Position numbers and translations under genes: made by a program. From Legionella erythra (lineage in GTDB: Bacteria; Pseudomonadota; Gammaproteobacteria; Legionellales; Legionellaceae): 64,000 nt of DNA. The notes under the pieces are model-generated. The model had not been told where the DNA came from and did not search any database. It saw only the letters and a list, made by a program, of their open reading frames with translations. Of this stretch, positions 18,077-26,606 are shown piece by piece (within the stretch, counting starts at the first letter, position 1; every line of letters begins with the position of its first letter). The stretch lies in the NCBI RefSeq assembly GCF_001467615.1, contig NZ_LNYA01000003.1, positions 121,539-185,538 on the forward strand, given 5' to 3'.

Positions 18077-18832
18077 TTATTTCATCGCGTCTTTGGCAAA
18101 GAAAGTAAAATAGTAATTGTACAGCATCACAAAGGTGCCATCATTCTCAAATTCGGTGATTATGGCATTCATTTGCTGCACTTCTTTCTCATTGCCGCGA
18201 CGGGTGGCGATACCCATGCCGTATCCAACCTTGATACTCTCCTTTAACGATTCCACAATGCCAGGGTACTGATGCTCCAGGTAAAGCACGGAATAATAGT
18301 TGATGAAAGCGGCGTCGATTTTATCAGTTTTCATGGCCTCAACCAGCCCGCCAATGTTTGAATACACCTGCAAATCGACTTTAAGTTCAGGATGGTGTAA
18401 CAGATAATCAGCATACACTGTGCCTTCCATTACGCCGATGCGCTTTCCTGCAAGCGGGTTAATGGATGTCAGCGGGCTTTTCGCCATGACAATAAAGCCA
18501 CCTGATGACAGAAAATAAGGGATGGTGAATAAAAACTGCGTTTCCCGTTCGGGAGTAATGGCAAGAGCCCCCATGGCATAATCAATTTCACCGCTGCCTA
18601 ATGCCTCAAGCAGACGCTGCTTGGGCATGGTCACAAATTCGCATTCCCATTTCAACCGGCTGCAAATGCGCTGCATCAAATCCACATCAAAGCCAGTGTT
18701 GACGAAATGGCTGTCATTCATCACAAAAGGGGGATCGAAAATGGGCGTACCTATTTTTACTTTGGCTTCAGCGGGGAGTGTAAAAAAAATAACAACTGCC
18801 AGTATCAAACGCGTCCACGTCGTCATCATCAT
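18077..18832 (-). CDS. Polar amino acid ABC-type substrate-binding protein
   Basis: This 251-residue periplasmic binding protein (SBP type 3) has a signal peptide ending around PAEA. The sequence then shows the family order: GTPIFDPPFVMNDSHFVNTG, FDVDLMQRICSRL, and GSGEIDYAMGALAITPERE, the conserved binding signature for Arg/polar amino acids. No permease or ATPase gene is adjacent, so the partners must lie elsewhere, or the protein acts as a stand-alone sensor. The ligand is not certain. Confidence 0.85.
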   Translation of the reverse strand: MMMTTWTRLILAVVIFFTLPAEAKVKIGTPIFDPPFVMNDSHFVNTGFDVDLMQRICSRLKWECEFVTMPKQRLLEALGSGEIDYAMGALAITPERETQFLFTIPYFLSSGGFIVMAKSPLTSINPLAGKRIGVMEGTVYADYLLHHPELKVDLQVYSNIGGLVEAMKTDKIDAAFINYYSVLYLEHQYPGIVESLKESIKVGYGMGIATRRGNEKEVQQMNAIITEFENDGTFVMLYNYYFTFFAKDAMK

Positions 18833-18917
18833 GAGCCCATGGTTATTTTTCTATTTTAACTATAGCCAGCCTTAGCCTAATGTGTAAAAATTATTGTTAT
18901 TTTGTGCTTTTCTCACC

Positions 18918-19427
18918 ATGGTCACGCCGCTCGATAACCCACTCTGGCAATTTTCCAACACCATTTACCGCGATTCTCAGGTTAAATCGATTTGTCTCAC
19001 GCTGCAAAATCAATGGCATTACAATGTCAATCTGGTGTTATTTTGTGGCTGGCTCAGTCATACCAAACGGCTTGTCAGCGCGAAAGACATGCAATACGCC
19101 CTGCACCTCGTCGCTGAATGGCAGGCACGCATGACCGAGCCCTTACGCGGCGTTCGCCAATACTTAGCCACCCTGCCGCCCAGTGCCAGAATAGCCGGGG
19201 GCTATGACCCGATCATTCACCTTGAATTAGTGTCTGAATCACTGCAACAAGACGCGCTGTATAAAGCGTTTAAGGATAAGCCGCAAACCGTTTTAGCCCC
19301 CGTCAAACACCAGAATCTGCTTTATTTAAGCTGGCTGGCAGACGCCATGCATCAAGCCCCTGATGAGACCATTCATCGCCTCTTTCTTGATTTAATTCAT
19401 TTTTCAACACTCAAATTGAAAATATAA
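18918..19427 (+). CDS. TIGR02444-family conserved hypothetical protein
   Basis: This is a cytoplasmic protein of about 169 residues. The NPLWQFSNTIYRD, CLTLQNQWHYNVNLVLFCGW and ADAMHQAPDE segments resemble a small proteobacterial family of unknown function (TIGR02444). I chose the ATG at 18918 (MVTPLDNP) over an upstream non-ATG start. There is no signal peptide. The family assignment rests on remembered motifs. Confidence 0.65.
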   Translation: MVTPLDNPLWQFSNTIYRDSQVKSICLTLQNQWHYNVNLVLFCGWLSHTKRLVSAKDMQYALHLVAEWQARMTEPLRGVRQYLATLPPSARIAGGYDPIIHLELVSESLQQDALYKAFKDKPQTVLAPVKHQNLLYLSWLADAMHQAPDETIHRLFLDLIHFSTLKLKI

Positions 19428-19485
19428 AATACATATCGATTAAAATAATTGCTACACTTACATTAAAAGAATACAGGGAAGATGA

Positions 19486-20151
19486 ATGATGAGCGGATAC
19501 AGACAACTATTCTCATTGTGTTTGTTGTACGCCTTAGCCTTGCCTTTACAGGCTGCCGAAATAGATAAATCCGATTTAATTAAAGTCGAAAAGGGCAAAA
19601 ATACTGATTGCGTCGAATATTATAATTACAAAGGCGAACTCTATTGCAGTACCAAGGCTTCACGCCTGCAAAATCCCCCTGGCGATTTGGAAAGCATGGA
19701 AATGCAAACCATCGTGTTTGATGATCGCGAATGGAAGGCCGCATGGGGTCAAAAAACAGACTCGATTACCACTACTGAATACATTCCTCAAGGCGACAAT
19801 ATCGAAAAATGGCAGGAATTGGTCACGAGCCAGTTTATTCCTGGTATCCAGGATAAGATGACTCCCAAAGAATTCAGCCAAAATGTCATGAAGTATTTGA
19901 AAGAATCCGGCCTCGACCCGGTGATTCAGGTGATCAGTGAAAGCCCCGATCGCGTTCTGTTTGAGTTCCAGGTCATGGAACCTGAAAATTTGAAACAGGA
20001 TGAATTGCAGTTAATTACCAAAGGCAAAGACGGTATGTATGTTTTGCATTATGTCATCAAAGAGGCGCCCATGGACAAGGAGCGCCGGGAGAAATGGATT
20101 AAGCTTTTAAATCAAAGCAAGCCGGAAAAGCCTCAAATCAAGGTTGAATAG
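19486..20151 (+). CDS. Exported hypothetical protein
   Basis: This 221-residue protein has a signal peptide (MSGYRQLFSLCLLYALALPL, cleavage near LQAAE). The mature part has two Cys in CVEYYNYKGELYC, spaced for a disulfide, and is otherwise charged and mixed alpha/beta. Two adjacent ATG codons follow a GGGAAG ribosome site. Its end overlaps the convergent gene by 14 bp. I do not recognise a family, and a periplasmic location is inferred. Confidence 0.65.
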   Translation: MMSGYRQLFSLCLLYALALPLQAAEIDKSDLIKVEKGKNTDCVEYYNYKGELYCSTKASRLQNPPGDLESMEMQTIVFDDREWKAAWGQKTDSITTTEYIPQGDNIEKWQELVTSQFIPGIQDKMTPKEFSQNVMKYLKESGLDPVIQVISESPDRVLFEFQVMEPENLKQDELQLITKGKDGMYVLHYVIKEAPMDKERREKWIKLLNQSKPEKPQIKVE

Positions 20152-21472
20152 CCTCTTTGGCCAGTGACTCATCAATATTGATGAGGGACTGTGCTTGACC
20201 AAAAAAACCGATACGATGCGCCGCTAACGCCGTGCGCACAGCCCCATTCAAGCGTACATCGCTCGTTTCTGTGCTGGCCTGAATCAAGGCCTGTTCAATG
20301 CGGTTGCTTTTATCAGCGCATCCCCAGGAAAAAATACCGGTTTTTCCCCTCAAGCGCTGAATCTCTGCCCGTACAACCAGGACATCAGGGCGATCCATGC
20401 TGGCGCTATCATCATTTTTCGTCAGCGCTACTCCATCGGATTGCTGGGCGATTTCGACTGCCGTTTGGGCTAATAAAAGCGTTGGCGGCTGCTCGCCATC
20501 GCTTTGCCCAGTCACTGGCTGCCTTTTATCTGTCAAAGACCGGGCGGTGGAATGCGGTTTAATAACAGGTGTTTCAAGAAGCATTTTTTCGGACTTCGTC
20601 AATGCTTCACCCACCTCCTCCCCCTCTTCGTCATCTGAAACACCATCCTCACTGAAATCAGGGTCAAAGGGCTCGCTATCGCTATGTACTGAGGCATAGT
20701 CATCATAAGATTCCAACAGCCTCTCCCTTTCTCTTTTTTTATCCAAAACATCCAGGGCTTTTAGCAGCATGTCATCGAAAGGTTCATAAAATGCTTCTAC
20801 CTTTTTTACATCCTCATCGGAGACTGTTTGCAGCAAACGATCATGCGCCTGCCTGAGCTTCAACACGTCGTCCTTGTAGGTGCTTTCCTCATTAAACTGA
20901 CTCAAAACTTCGGGCAAGGTAAATTCATTATCCAGAGTCTCAAGCCAGTTGGGATGGTTTAAAATATACTCTAAAAAATAAAGGCTCAACGGTCCGCAGG
21001 ACACCAGTTTGCCGCCATCTTTCTTGGCGGTTTGCAAAGCATGAGGAGAAACGTGCACATCAATGAGTTTATCAAGGTTATCTATGTTAATGTGTTTAAT
21101 ATGCCCGGCTGGATTAAACAGCACGAGCTTCATGCCTAATGCCGCCACTTTTACAAAAACACCGGCCAAGTAATGGACGCCACCCAATTCTGGCTTAAAG
21201 ATAAACGGAAAATAGCGAACCTCTTCTGGTGTTTTTCTGAACCAGTCTGCAGTAATGTTTAAAATATCGCCGATATTGCGTTGGTAAATACCATCAAACA
21301 TCACCTGGGGTTGTAAAAAAAGTGCTCTGCTTTTAGCCGGTAACCGGGTAAATAAACCCCATAAAATGCGCTTGACGTCATCAATGTGGTACCAACTGTG
21401 AAACTGACGGCCATCCTCAGGACCACCCTTGCCGTCATCCCGCTTTCTAAACTCATCCGTTGCCTTACCCAT
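20138..21472 (-). CDS. Putative CE-clan (Ulp1/YopJ-like) cysteine protease, candidate effector
   Basis: The 444-residue protein starts at the ATG preceded by AAGGAG (MGKATDEF); an upstream TTG at 21553 is less likely. Residues ~20-175 look like a CE-clan protease: WYHIDDVKRILWGLF near the N-terminus, His100 in GGVHYLAGVFVKV, Asn120 in LVLFNPAGH and Cys159 in LVSCGPLSLYFLEYIL. The 20- and 39-residue spacings match Ulp1/adenain-type catalytic triads. The oxyanion Gln is not obvious. The rest is acidic and low-complexity, then a helical C-terminus ending INIDESLAKEAIQP. This would fit a deubiquitinase, deSUMOylase or acetyltransferase acting in a host. Confidence 0.55.
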   Translation of the reverse strand: MGKATDEFRKRDDGKGGPEDGRQFHSWYHIDDVKRILWGLFTRLPAKSRALFLQPQVMFDGIYQRNIGDILNITADWFRKTPEEVRYFPFIFKPELGGVHYLAGVFVKVAALGMKLVLFNPAGHIKHINIDNLDKLIDVHVSPHALQTAKKDGGKLVSCGPLSLYFLEYILNHPNWLETLDNEFTLPEVLSQFNEESTYKDDVLKLRQAHDRLLQTVSDEDVKKVEAFYEPFDDMLLKALDVLDKKRERERLLESYDDYASVHSDSEPFDPDFSEDGVSDDEEGEEVGEALTKSEKMLLETPVIKPHSTARSLTDKRQPVTGQSDGEQPPTLLLAQTAVEIAQQSDGVALTKNDDSASMDRPDVLVVRAEIQRLRGKTGIFSWGCADKSNRIEQALIQASTETSDVRLNGAVRTALAAHRIGFFGQAQSLINIDESLAKEAIQP

Positions 21473-21600
21473 TGCACACTCCTTCATTGACATGCTGTCA
21501 TTCTTACTGTTTTTGTTTTGATTTACAACAAAAAAAGACCAATATTTAGCCAAAAAGATCTGGATTTACAAAATAAGGCTGCCTGGTTTATCATAATGCC

Positions 21601-21915
21601 ATGAAATTACTCCTGCGCGTTTTACATGGTTTATTGATTCTAAGTCTACTGATGCTGGTGCTTAAGCCGGTGCTGCTGCCTTCTGCATCCGAGTTGAACA
21701 CCGCCCATTACACGCTTCAATACGATTGCCAAAACCGTCTTGCTACCACAGTGTCCTGCGCGTCCACAGCCTATTGCATGCCCGGTGAAGACAGGATGAA
21801 TCCCTTGCTTGCCTATTTTGGCCAATTGATTTCCCTTGTTTACTTCACACTCCCTGCCCTAGCGACCTGTGCCCCTATCAAGCGACTCTTGCGCCCGCCT
21901 ATCCAGGCCTTTTGA
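21601..21915 (+). CDS. Small membrane-associated hypothetical protein
   Basis: This 104-residue protein has an N-terminal signal/anchor helix (LLRVLHGLLILSLLMLVLKP) and a second hydrophobic helix (LLAYFGQLISLVYFTLPALA). Between them is a short periplasmic segment with three Cys (YDCQNRLATTVSCASTAYCM). It sits 76 bp upstream of the dsbD-like gene on the same strand. Its Cys content is compatible with thiol chemistry, but the function is unknown. Confidence 0.55.
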   Translation: MKLLLRVLHGLLILSLLMLVLKPVLLPSASELNTAHYTLQYDCQNRLATTVSCASTAYCMPGEDRMNPLLAYFGQLISLVYFTLPALATCAPIKRLLRPPIQAF

Positions 21916-21991
21916 TCATTTTAATCACAATATAACGTGGCGAAGTTTCAAGCACTTCGCTTCTATCATTGATTATCAAGAGGATCTTCGT

Positions 21992-23377
21992 ATGAATTTA
22001 TTCAAAGGCATTTGCCTTTTGGCGCTGCTCATGCTTGTTTCAGAGAGTGCCTGGTCATTTAGCGGTGCATTAGGCAGCGCAAATCCAACCGTGATTATGC
22101 ACTTTATTGAACATCACAATGCCTTCATCTATCTTGCCGCATTTTTTGGTCTCGGCATCTTATTGTCATTTACTCCCTGTGTTTTACCGATGATTCCCAT
22201 TCTCTCGGGCATTCTTGTCGGCCGGAACGCCCAGTCCACCTCACAGGCGTTCAAAATATCCTTAAGCTATGTCATCGGCATGGCCGCAACTTATGCTGCG
22301 GCCGGCGTTATGGCCGGTTATCTGGGCAGCACCTTACAAACGGCCATGCAGAAATCGGTCATTATCCTAAGCTTCAGTGCGCTGTTTGTGATCATGGGGT
22401 TATCCATGTCAGGGCTGTTTGTGATCATGGGGTTATCCATGTCAGGGCTGTTTGAACTGCATTTGCCGCAAGCGTTGCAACGGCGTTTCAAAGGCGTAGA
22501 CCAACGCAGCAAATCGGGCTATGCCGGAGCCATGCTTATGGGTATTGCATCCACCCTGGTGGTTTCTCCCTGTGTCACCGCACCTTTAATTGGTGTATTG
22601 ACCTATATTGGCCAGAACGGCGAACCCGCCCAGGGCGGTCTCATTTTGCTGGTCATGGCTGCTGGCATGGGCATGCCCTTACTGCTGGTCGGTTCCGGTT
22701 ATGGTTCCCTGTTGCCCAAAGCAGGCGGCTGGATGCTTAAGGTTAAACAACTGTTTAGCTTGCTGCTGTTCGCCATGGCCATCTGGATGGCTTCACGCAT
22801 CCTGCCTGCCCCCTTAACCAAGCTTCTATGGGCCTCTTTGTTCGTTTTTGGCAGTATCGCCATGGGCAGTCTGCAAACCCTGCAATACAAGGGTGCCATG
22901 CTGCTTAAGGGTCTGGGTGTCGCCAGCATCATGGTGGGCGGCATGCTTGCTTATTCCGCCACGCTGTCCTGGCTTTCGCCCACAGTACTTCCCAAACACC
23001 CGACAAAACAGGCGCGGTTTGTCACAGTCGATTCAATGGCTGCGATAGAAAGGCAACTCGACAAGGCGCGGCAACTTCACAACCCAGCTTTTTTAGTTTT
23101 TACCGCATCCTGGTGCAGCGCCTGCCAGGCCCTTGAATCCAGGGTGTTGAATCAACCGCAATTGCGTCCCTCTTTAAATGGTGTACTGAATTTAAAAGTG
23201 GACATCAGCCAAACCAATCCCAGCACCGACGCGATCAAGCGGGCCTTTGCCATTTATGGCACACCAACCCTGTTATTCATTGACCGGGAAGGACAGGTTG
23301 TGGAGGACCTGAGCGCCGTAGGGTTTATTGACCAGCAGGCCTTGTCCGCCCGCATCAACCGCCTTAAACAGGGCTAG
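21992..23377 (+). CDS. Thiol:disulfide interchange protein, DsbD type
   Basis: This inner-membrane electron carrier moves reducing power from cytoplasmic thioredoxin to the periplasm. The start is the ATG after AGAGGA (MNLFKGIC), giving 461 residues with a signal peptide, about eight membrane helices and a C-terminal thioredoxin domain. The two membrane Cys lie in SFTPCVLPMIPI and VVSPCVTAPLIG. The periplasmic active site is ASWCSACQALE. The N-terminal immunoglobulin-like domain of E. coli DsbD is missing, as in short DsbD/CcdA-Trx fusions. A perfect 11-residue tandem duplication (LFVIMGLSMSG twice) lies in a membrane segment (22381-22446). Confidence 0.88.
   Translation: MNLFKGICLLALLMLVSESAWSFSGALGSANPTVIMHFIEHHNAFIYLAAFFGLGILLSFTPCVLPMIPILSGILVGRNAQSTSQAFKISLSYVIGMAATYAAAGVMAGYLGSTLQTAMQKSVIILSFSALFVIMGLSMSGLFVIMGLSMSGLFELHLPQALQRRFKGVDQRSKSGYAGAMLMGIASTLVVSPCVTAPLIGVLTYIGQNGEPAQGGLILLVMAAGMGMPLLLVGSGYGSLLPKAGGWMLKVKQLFSLLLFAMAIWMASRILPAPLTKLLWASLFVFGSIAMGSLQTLQYKGAMLLKGLGVASIMVGGMLAYSATLSWLSPTVLPKHPTKQARFVTVDSMAAIERQLDKARQLHNPAFLVFTASWCSACQALESRVLNQPQLRPSLNGVLNLKVDISQTNPSTDAIKRAFAIYGTPTLLFIDREGQVVEDLSAVGFIDQQALSARINRLKQG
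22381..22446 (+). repeat. Perfect 33-bp tandem duplication inside the dsbD-like gene
   Basis: The 33-bp unit starting GCTGTTTGTGATCATGGGG occurs twice with no difference (22381-22413 and 22414-22446). A partial third copy of the first eight bases follows. It is in frame and adds 11 residues to a membrane helix. Identity at every base suggests it arose recently, by slippage or unequal recombination. Confidence 0.95.
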
Positions 23378-23384
23378 ATAAACA

Positions 23385-23410
23385 GGCCCGATAGCCGTCG
23401 GGTCTTCTTT
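23385..23410 (+). terminator. Intrinsic terminator of the dsbD-like gene
   Basis: GGCCCGA-TAGCCG-TCGGGTC forms a 7-bp stem with one G.T pair and is followed by TTCTTT, 8 bp past the stop codon. Confidence 0.65.
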
Positions 23411-23466
23411 ACACCACAAACTTTACAATGAGATTCTTATTTCGCTAGACTCGACGCTATCTTTGC

Positions 23467-24591
23467 ATGATGAGCGCCGCCATGAAATTTTCTTTTTTTG
23501 ATCACAAACTGCCTGAACCTTTGGCGGTGTATTTATTCAGTTTTCTCGATGCTCAAAGCCTGGCAAGAACGCAACAGGTTTGTAAAGAATGGCAGGCGTT
23601 AAGCACGAAGGCAAAACAGGATAATGCATTGACGCCAGTCATCCAGCTCATCCCGAAACTCAAACCACTCTATTACCTTAAACTCAGGCAATTGTCAGGC
23701 GGCATGACCAACCTCACCTATTTCATCAAACAGCTTAAAGGCGTCGGAGGGCCAGCCGAAAAATTTGTGCTGCGTATCCCGGGTAAAAATACATCCCGTT
23801 TCATCACCCGAAAGCATGAAGGCTACAATGCCAGGCAAGTCAGTCAGGCAGCGATTAACGTGACCATTGAATTTTTTGATGACAAGGATGGTTTGCAGCT
23901 AACCCGATTTCTTGAAAACAGCAAGCCCCTAAGCCCCGTCCTGCTCAAAGAGAACGATGTGTTGAAAAGCATCGCCGATATTTTCCGCAAGCTTCATCAA
24001 TCGCATCAATTCAGTAATGACATACATCTTTTCCAGCGCAATGAGGATTTGCTGAAAGCAGTCAAGGAAAATGCAACGTTTGACCTCCCAAAAGATTTGG
24101 CTTCTGTGGAAGAGGGTTTGGCAAAAATTGCCGGCATCTGCAGCAACTATAAAATCCCACTGATGCCCTGCCATAATGATCCCACCCCGGGTAATTTTTT
24201 AATGTCCTCGTCATTGTTCAAGTTAATTGATTGGGAATACTCCGGCAACAATGATTTTTTATGGGATCTGGTTTATTTCTGCCTGGAAGGAAAACTGTCT
24301 CTCGAGCAGGAGAAGCAACTGCTGGGCTATTATTTTGGTGAAGTAACCCCCATGATTGAAGCCTGGTTTGAAGTGTATAAACCCTTAGTCAGCTGGTGGA
24401 TAACCCTTTGGTGCTGGACCCAACTCAATAACAAGGCCAATGCCACGGACACAAAAGCTTATGTGCAATTGGCAGAAAGCAGTTATCGCGCAACTCAATC
24501 CAGCCTTGAAAACACGGCCTGCATAAAATCTTTAGCCCTCATTGCCTCCGACACCCAAAAAACAACGTTTGATGGCCTTCGTCCATTTTAG
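23467..24591 (+). CDS. F-box / choline-kinase-like fusion protein, candidate effector
   Basis: The 374-residue protein joins two domains. Residues ~14-49 match an F-box (KLPEPLAVYLFSFLDAQSLA then RTQQVCKEWQAL), the Skp1-binding motif of eukaryotic SCF ubiquitin ligases. Residues ~65-340 match choline/ethanolamine or APH-type kinases: LSGGMTNLTYFIK (nucleotide loop), FVLRIPGKNT (Arg as in choline kinases), catalytic CHNDPTPGNFL (His236, Asp238, Asn243) and metal-binding IDWEYSGNN (Asp255). F-boxes in bacteria are found mostly in Legionella effectors and a few other pathogens. A host phospholipid-head-group or small-molecule kinase recruited to SCF is a reasonable inference. No clear ribosome site or PmrA box was seen. 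Confidence 0.75.
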   Translation: MMSAAMKFSFFDHKLPEPLAVYLFSFLDAQSLARTQQVCKEWQALSTKAKQDNALTPVIQLIPKLKPLYYLKLRQLSGGMTNLTYFIKQLKGVGGPAEKFVLRIPGKNTSRFITRKHEGYNARQVSQAAINVTIEFFDDKDGLQLTRFLENSKPLSPVLLKENDVLKSIADIFRKLHQSHQFSNDIHLFQRNEDLLKAVKENATFDLPKDLASVEEGLAKIAGICSNYKIPLMPCHNDPTPGNFLMSSSLFKLIDWEYSGNNDFLWDLVYFCLEGKLSLEQEKQLLGYYFGEVTPMIEAWFEVYKPLVSWWITLWCWTQLNNKANATDTKAYVQLAESSYRATQSSLENTACIKSLALIASDTQKTTFDGLRPF

Positions 24592-24722
24592 TATCAAGTG
24601 CCTCTCCTCTGTGTGTCCGGAACATGGGCGTAAACATGGCGAGACATCGGTAACACCTGTTTACCACGAGGCACGATAAACGCATCTCGCTGACTCCTTT
24701 TAATTGAAAGCATTAATGATCT

Positions 24723-24742
24723 CTTAATAATCATTTAGTATT
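24723..24742 (+). promoter_or_regulatory. PmrA-like box upstream of gene 24774
   Basis: CTTAATAAT-CA-TTTAGTATT fits the Legionella PmrA consensus cTTAATatT-N2-cTTAATatT with one clear mismatch among the conserved bases. It is only about 31 bp before the likely ATG at 24774, closer than usual, so the assignment is less secure than the ones at 32463 and 45157. Confidence 0.5.
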
Positions 24743-24773
24743 ATATTTACTCAGTTTTATGAATGGTGATGAA

Positions 24774-25775
24774 ATGAATATCGAAAAAATTGCTCAATTA
24801 GCAGAAGAAGCCTTGGTCAATATAAAAATTAAATACTACGCGGCTAACACACAGGATTGGTATGGTTATGCAATCTCTCCGAATAGCAAGGAGATTGCCA
24901 GAGGAATAGCAGCATTAGAACAAGGCGACACCAATCCCATCCTGATGCTGGTTAAAAAAATGGATAAAACAATTAGACGCTGTGAAGAAGATAACCATGT
25001 TTTTTATGAAGAATTATATCAATATCAGCTTATTTATGAAAACGTACCGCTCCATCGTATTAATTATTATCAAAATACACCATCAGATCTTGTTGAATCT
25101 CGCCAACAAAGCCTTCAGCGATTAAAAGAAATTTCTGCCGAGTTAAAAACAGAATTAAATATTCCACAATCAGAAACCCAGAAAGAGAAACATATACAAA
25201 GTAAACATTATATTATTTCTCTGCTGACGGAAGCACTTTATCAAATCAGAATGCCTGTGCCTGCGCATTTAGGGCAGCCTCGGGATTTCACTCGAATCAG
25301 GGATTTAATTCCTTTTGAGCAAATTGAGCACGCCATTGAAGCGTTAGACAATGGCAATCTTGACCCGGTACTTGATTTAATGCGATTTATAGCCAAAACC
25401 ATTTCGGATCATATCGACAATATCCCGTTATTTTTGAGCGCTCTGGAAGCGTATAGGGAGGAATATAATCCTGCATTTTTTACTATATCGCCCGATGAGG
25501 TAGCTCTGATTCATCAGAAAAACCTGGCGCGATTAAAAGACATTTATGCCTTGCTAAAAAGCGCAGTCCTTGATCCATCCCTGCAATTTCTCGCCATAGT
25601 TGGCGATAACCAGGCAGATAAATCCAAACCTAGCCCAGCCCATTTATTTTTCAAAGATGGCGCTAATCACGATCTCCTCAAAATTGTTATGCAATACACG
25701 GGCTTCTTTAATAGGAAGCTTATTGAGAAACCCATGACGGAAAGTTTGGAAAAAAGCACGTCACTGCAAGGTTGA
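24774..25775 (+). CDS. Internally duplicated helical protein, candidate effector
   Basis: This is a 333-residue cytoplasmic-type protein with no signal peptide. I chose the ATG at 24774 (MNIEKIAQ), preceded by GGTGATGAA; another ATG is at 24759. The protein holds two similar units of about 120 residues (roughly 8-128 and 148-267). EIARGIAALEQGDTNPILML parallels QIEHAIEALDNGNLDPVLDL, and SLQRLKEISAELK parallels NLARLKDIYALLK. The tail ends IEKPMTESLEKSTSLQG, with the Glu/Ser-rich look of Dot/Icm signals. The family is not recognised. It is AT-richer than its neighbours, consistent with transfer. Confidence 0.65.
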   Translation: MNIEKIAQLAEEALVNIKIKYYAANTQDWYGYAISPNSKEIARGIAALEQGDTNPILMLVKKMDKTIRRCEEDNHVFYEELYQYQLIYENVPLHRINYYQNTPSDLVESRQQSLQRLKEISAELKTELNIPQSETQKEKHIQSKHYIISLLTEALYQIRMPVPAHLGQPRDFTRIRDLIPFEQIEHAIEALDNGNLDPVLDLMRFIAKTISDHIDNIPLFLSALEAYREEYNPAFFTISPDEVALIHQKNLARLKDIYALLKSAVLDPSLQFLAIVGDNQADKSKPSPAHLFFKDGANHDLLKIVMQYTGFFNRKLIEKPMTESLEKSTSLQG

Positions 25776-25801
25776 GTTCTGTTTTTTTAATTCTTCAATG
25801 A

Positions 25802-25823
25802 GAAAGCGGGATATTCCGCTTTC
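25802..25823. repeat. 8-bp perfect inverted repeat
   Basis: GAAAGCGG-GATATT-CCGCTTTC lies 26 bp past the stop of the upstream gene. It could form an RNA hairpin but has no T-tract, so it is not called a terminator. Confidence 0.5.
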
Positions 25824-25890
25824 GCTCAGATACCTATCCAATTATGACAGCATCAACCAGCCTGGTTGGGCTATCGGGCAGTTCGCTTTT

Positions 25891-25930
25891 TTGTGACCAG
25901 GTTAGACCCTCTGGTTCACAATTTTTTTTT
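25891..25930 (+). terminator. Intrinsic terminator in the intergenic region
   Basis: TTGTGACCAG-GTTAGACCCT-CTGGTTCACAA (one bulged T) is followed by nine T residues. It lies 115 bp after the nearest upstream stop codon, so it ends either a long 3' untranslated region or a separate small RNA. Confidence 0.75.
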
Positions 25931-26013
25931 AAAAACCATTCGCTTAGTCTTAATTCGTGAACTATGCTGAACATTAGTATTACCTTTCAATTAACCTTAC
26001 GGAGTAACACGCC

Positions 26014-26601
26014 ATGCACTCTAATAAATCAATAAAATCGCTCTTGGCTGTTGTTTTTGTTGGTGTCCCTTTATTTGTTCAGGCAGACAATGCCCCCGCT
26101 TCGAAAAGCGAAGAAACGTTTCAATCTACCTGTGTTAAAGCCTGGCTTGGCCGCGATGATACCGCGAAAGATAAGGTCGATTACAAAAATTTTGGTGAGC
26201 AATATTGCGAATGTGCTTCGACGCAACCCTTGCAGGACAGCGCCGCTGTGGATAAAGCCGCGCAAGTGTGCATGACCCGTACCTTGCTGCACGACGCCTT
26301 GAACTCGCTTGAAGCAGACAACGAATTAACCAGCGCCTCGGAAGCCGATATTGATGAATCCTGCCATGATCGCTGGAGTCTGGTTTATCCCAAAATGGAT
26401 GATCGTCTAAAGCAAGTGGCTACGACTTATTGCGGTTGCGCCAAATCGGAATTAAAAGCCCTGATTAAAAATTCCGACAACATGACAGACAAAGAATATG
26501 ACAACAAAATCAATGACATTGCCGCCTCTTGCACAGCTCAACTGGCCAAAGCAAACAGCGCAGAAAACCCCGCACCACAATCCGGCAGCAGCCCGCAATA
26601 A
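26014..26601 (+). CDS. Exported Cys-containing hypothetical protein
   Basis: This 195-residue protein has a signal peptide (KSLLAVVFVGVPLFVQA). The mature part contains several spaced Cys (STCVKAWLG, EQYCECAST, QVCMTRT, ESCHDRW, TYCGCAKSE, SCTAQ) in two similar halves, each a CxC pair following an aromatic residue. This suggests a disulfide-rich periplasmic domain. The C-terminus is a low-complexity Pro/Ser/Gln tail. A TTACGGAG ribosome site precedes the start. An intrinsic terminator follows directly. The family is not recognised. Confidence 0.65.
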   Translation: MHSNKSIKSLLAVVFVGVPLFVQADNAPASKSEETFQSTCVKAWLGRDDTAKDKVDYKNFGEQYCECASTQPLQDSAAVDKAAQVCMTRTLLHDALNSLEADNELTSASEADIDESCHDRWSLVYPKMDDRLKQVATTYCGCAKSELKALIKNSDNMTDKEYDNKINDIAASCTAQLAKANSAENPAPQSGSSPQ

Positions 26602-26606
26602 TCGCC

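Noticed and set aside
23380..23466. PmrA box before the F-box/kinase gene
   Set aside because: CTTTACAAT and ATTCTTATT are only partial matches and not spaced correctly.
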